Source of the DNA: Rikenellaceae bacterium
Lineage (GTDB): Bacteria; Bacteroidota; Bacteroidia; Bacteroidales; Rikenellaceae
Direction of reading: 5' to 3'
Assembly (NCBI GenBank): GCA_021203585.1
Contig: JAJQAW010000320.1
Location: forward strand, 1 to 7,525
Length of the DNA: 7,525 nt
Shown: piece after piece, positions 6,845 to 7,525 of the stretch
Position numbering within the stretch: the first letter of the stretch is position 1
How the letters are laid out: each line of letters opens with the position of its first letter
Notes under the pieces: model-generated
What the model saw: only the letters and a program-made list of their open reading frames with translations
What the model was told of the DNA's origin: nothing
The model's database searches: none
Made by a program: the position numbers and the translations under genes

Positions 6845-7426
6845 ATGGCAACAGACGGGCAAATATTGGATTCCTTCCAACAAGGAAAATTGGAATTGTT
6901 CTACCAGGAGGTTTACCCCCGCCTACTGCTGTATGCAAAAAAGATGCTCGATGCAGATCAGAAGTTTTACGCGGAAGATTGTGTGCAGAATGCCATCTAT
7001 AAAGTGTGGACCCGGCAGGATTCCCTGCACACCGCGCTCACTTCCCTGATGTCGTTGAAGATTTATCTGTACATGAGCATTCGCAATGAAATTTTCAATA
7101 TCCGCCGCAAACAGTCCCACCACAACCGATACCTCAGCGAACAGGAAGATCCGGTGATTTTTCGCAATGCGATCATTGAAAACGAAGCCCGCGCGGCCGT
7201 CTTCGAAGTCATCAAAACGCTGCCCGGGAAAGAAAGAGAGATCATCGTGATGAGTTTTCTGTAGGGAATGACCAATACTCAGATCGCACAAAAAATGGAT
7301 GTTTCCCTGGCTTCGGTCAAACGCTACAAGGCCAGGGGACTCGACCGGCTGCGCAAAAAACTCGATCCGGTCCTCTTTACCGCGCTCCTGCAATTCCTGT
7401 TTTTGACCCGGAATATCCCATTCTAG
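6845..7426 (+). pseudogene. ECF sigma-70 factor with in-frame TAG before region 4
   Basis: Bacteroidetes-type ECF sigma factor, expected to be held by the FecR protein and to direct RNA polymerase to the susC promoter. From the ATG at 6845 it starts MATDGQILDSFQQGKLELFY. Region 2 covers about 15-90 (YPRLLLYAKKMLDAD, AEDCVQNAIYKVW). The linker ends in TLPGKEREIIVMSFL (125-139). Codon 140 is TAG (7262-7264). The same frame then continues with GMTNTQIAQKMDVSLASVKR and YKARGLDRLRKKLDP, a complete region 4 helix-turn-helix, to a terminal TAG at 7424-7426 (193 codons in total). Family members usually carry Q or E at the interrupted position, and CAG or GAG to TAG is a single change. As written, the first 139 residues contain region 2 but no region 4. 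An upstream TTG at 6830 is open but overlaps the promoter box, so I prefer the ATG. Confidence 0.88.
7262..7264 (+). other. Premature amber codon in the sigma gene
   Basis: TAG in the motif MSFL-stop-GMTN. There is no frame change: region 4 follows in the same frame, and an ATG occurs one codon later (7268-7270), so the C-terminal 52 residues could be started separately. The preceding bases are not a clear ribosome binding site. Confidence 0.88.
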
Positions 7427-7525
7427 CATACAGGAAATTCCCGCCGGTTCTATTCGTTCTGAGAAGGAAAATCAGCCGCTTGCATCGCAGGAAAGGATCC
7501 CGGCGGGCTCGGTGTAACTCCCAGG
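7427..7525. other. Non-coding tail after the sigma gene, no gene recognised
   Basis: These 99 nt hold no supported reading frame. CCCGCCGG (7440-7447) and CCGGCGGG (7500-7507) are perfect inverted copies, but they are 52 nt apart and no T tract follows, so a terminator call is not justified. Confidence 0.4.

Noticed and set aside
7262..7426. TAG read as glutamine (recoded genetic code)
   Set aside because: Only one internal TAG sits where Q is expected, the same gene appears to end naturally with TAG at 7424-7426, and the other disruptions are indels that recoding cannot explain.
7440..7507. Inverted repeat CCCGCCGG / CCGGCGGG as a sigma-gene terminator
   Set aside because: The copies are separated by 52 nt and no T tract follows; 8-bp GC-rich matches can occur by chance.
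1..7525. CRISPR array, insertion sequence, tRNA or rRNA
   Set aside because: No spaced direct repeats, transposase motifs, terminal repeats or structured RNA genes were seen on either strand.

Overview
This window looks like part of a Bacteroidota genome, probably a gut- or host-associated member of the order Bacteroidales. The evidence is the gene set: a SusC/RagA TonB-dependent transporter, a SusD/RagB lipoprotein and a DUF4843-type lipoprotein, preceded by a FecR anti-sigma factor and a divergent ECF sigma factor. A TAnnTTTG-type promoter box and the near absence of Shine-Dalgarno sequences fit the same group. Genus and substrate cannot be read from the sequence.

Layout, right to left: the ECF sigma factor gene is on the + strand (6845-7426). 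It is divergent from a minus-strand cluster: fecR-type anti-sigma gene (6692-5542), susC-type transporter gene with an N-terminal STN domain (5449-2047), susD-type gene (2028-589), and a short DUF4843-like lipoprotein gene (574-5) that reaches the window edge. fecR and susC are separated by 92 nt that hold two perfect hairpins. susC, susD and the DUF4843 gene are tightly packed (18 and 14 nt gaps) and look co-transcribed. The 152 nt between sigma and fecR hold the divergent promoter region. The last 99 nt after the sigma gene hold no gene I can support.

By family knowledge this is a self-regulated uptake locus. SusC-SusD binds and imports a ligand at the outer membrane. The STN domain of SusC reports occupancy to the periplasmic part of FecR, and FecR releases or activates the cytoplasmic ECF sigma factor, which drives susC expression.

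The striking property of the window is that only susD reads through cleanly. susC needs four single-base corrections, fecR needs one, and the sigma gene has an in-frame TAG between its region 2 and region 4. The DUF4843 gene also stops suspiciously early. Four of the five indels are one-base losses in A/T homopolymers. After correction, susC (1134 aa), fecR (383 aa) and sigma (193 codons) are full-length, collinear family members with conserved motifs directly across every break. The simplest readings are uncorrected homopolymer errors in the assembly or a very recent pseudogene cluster. Slippage-based expression control is possible at one A7 site but is not required. I found no convincing evidence for a wholly new system.
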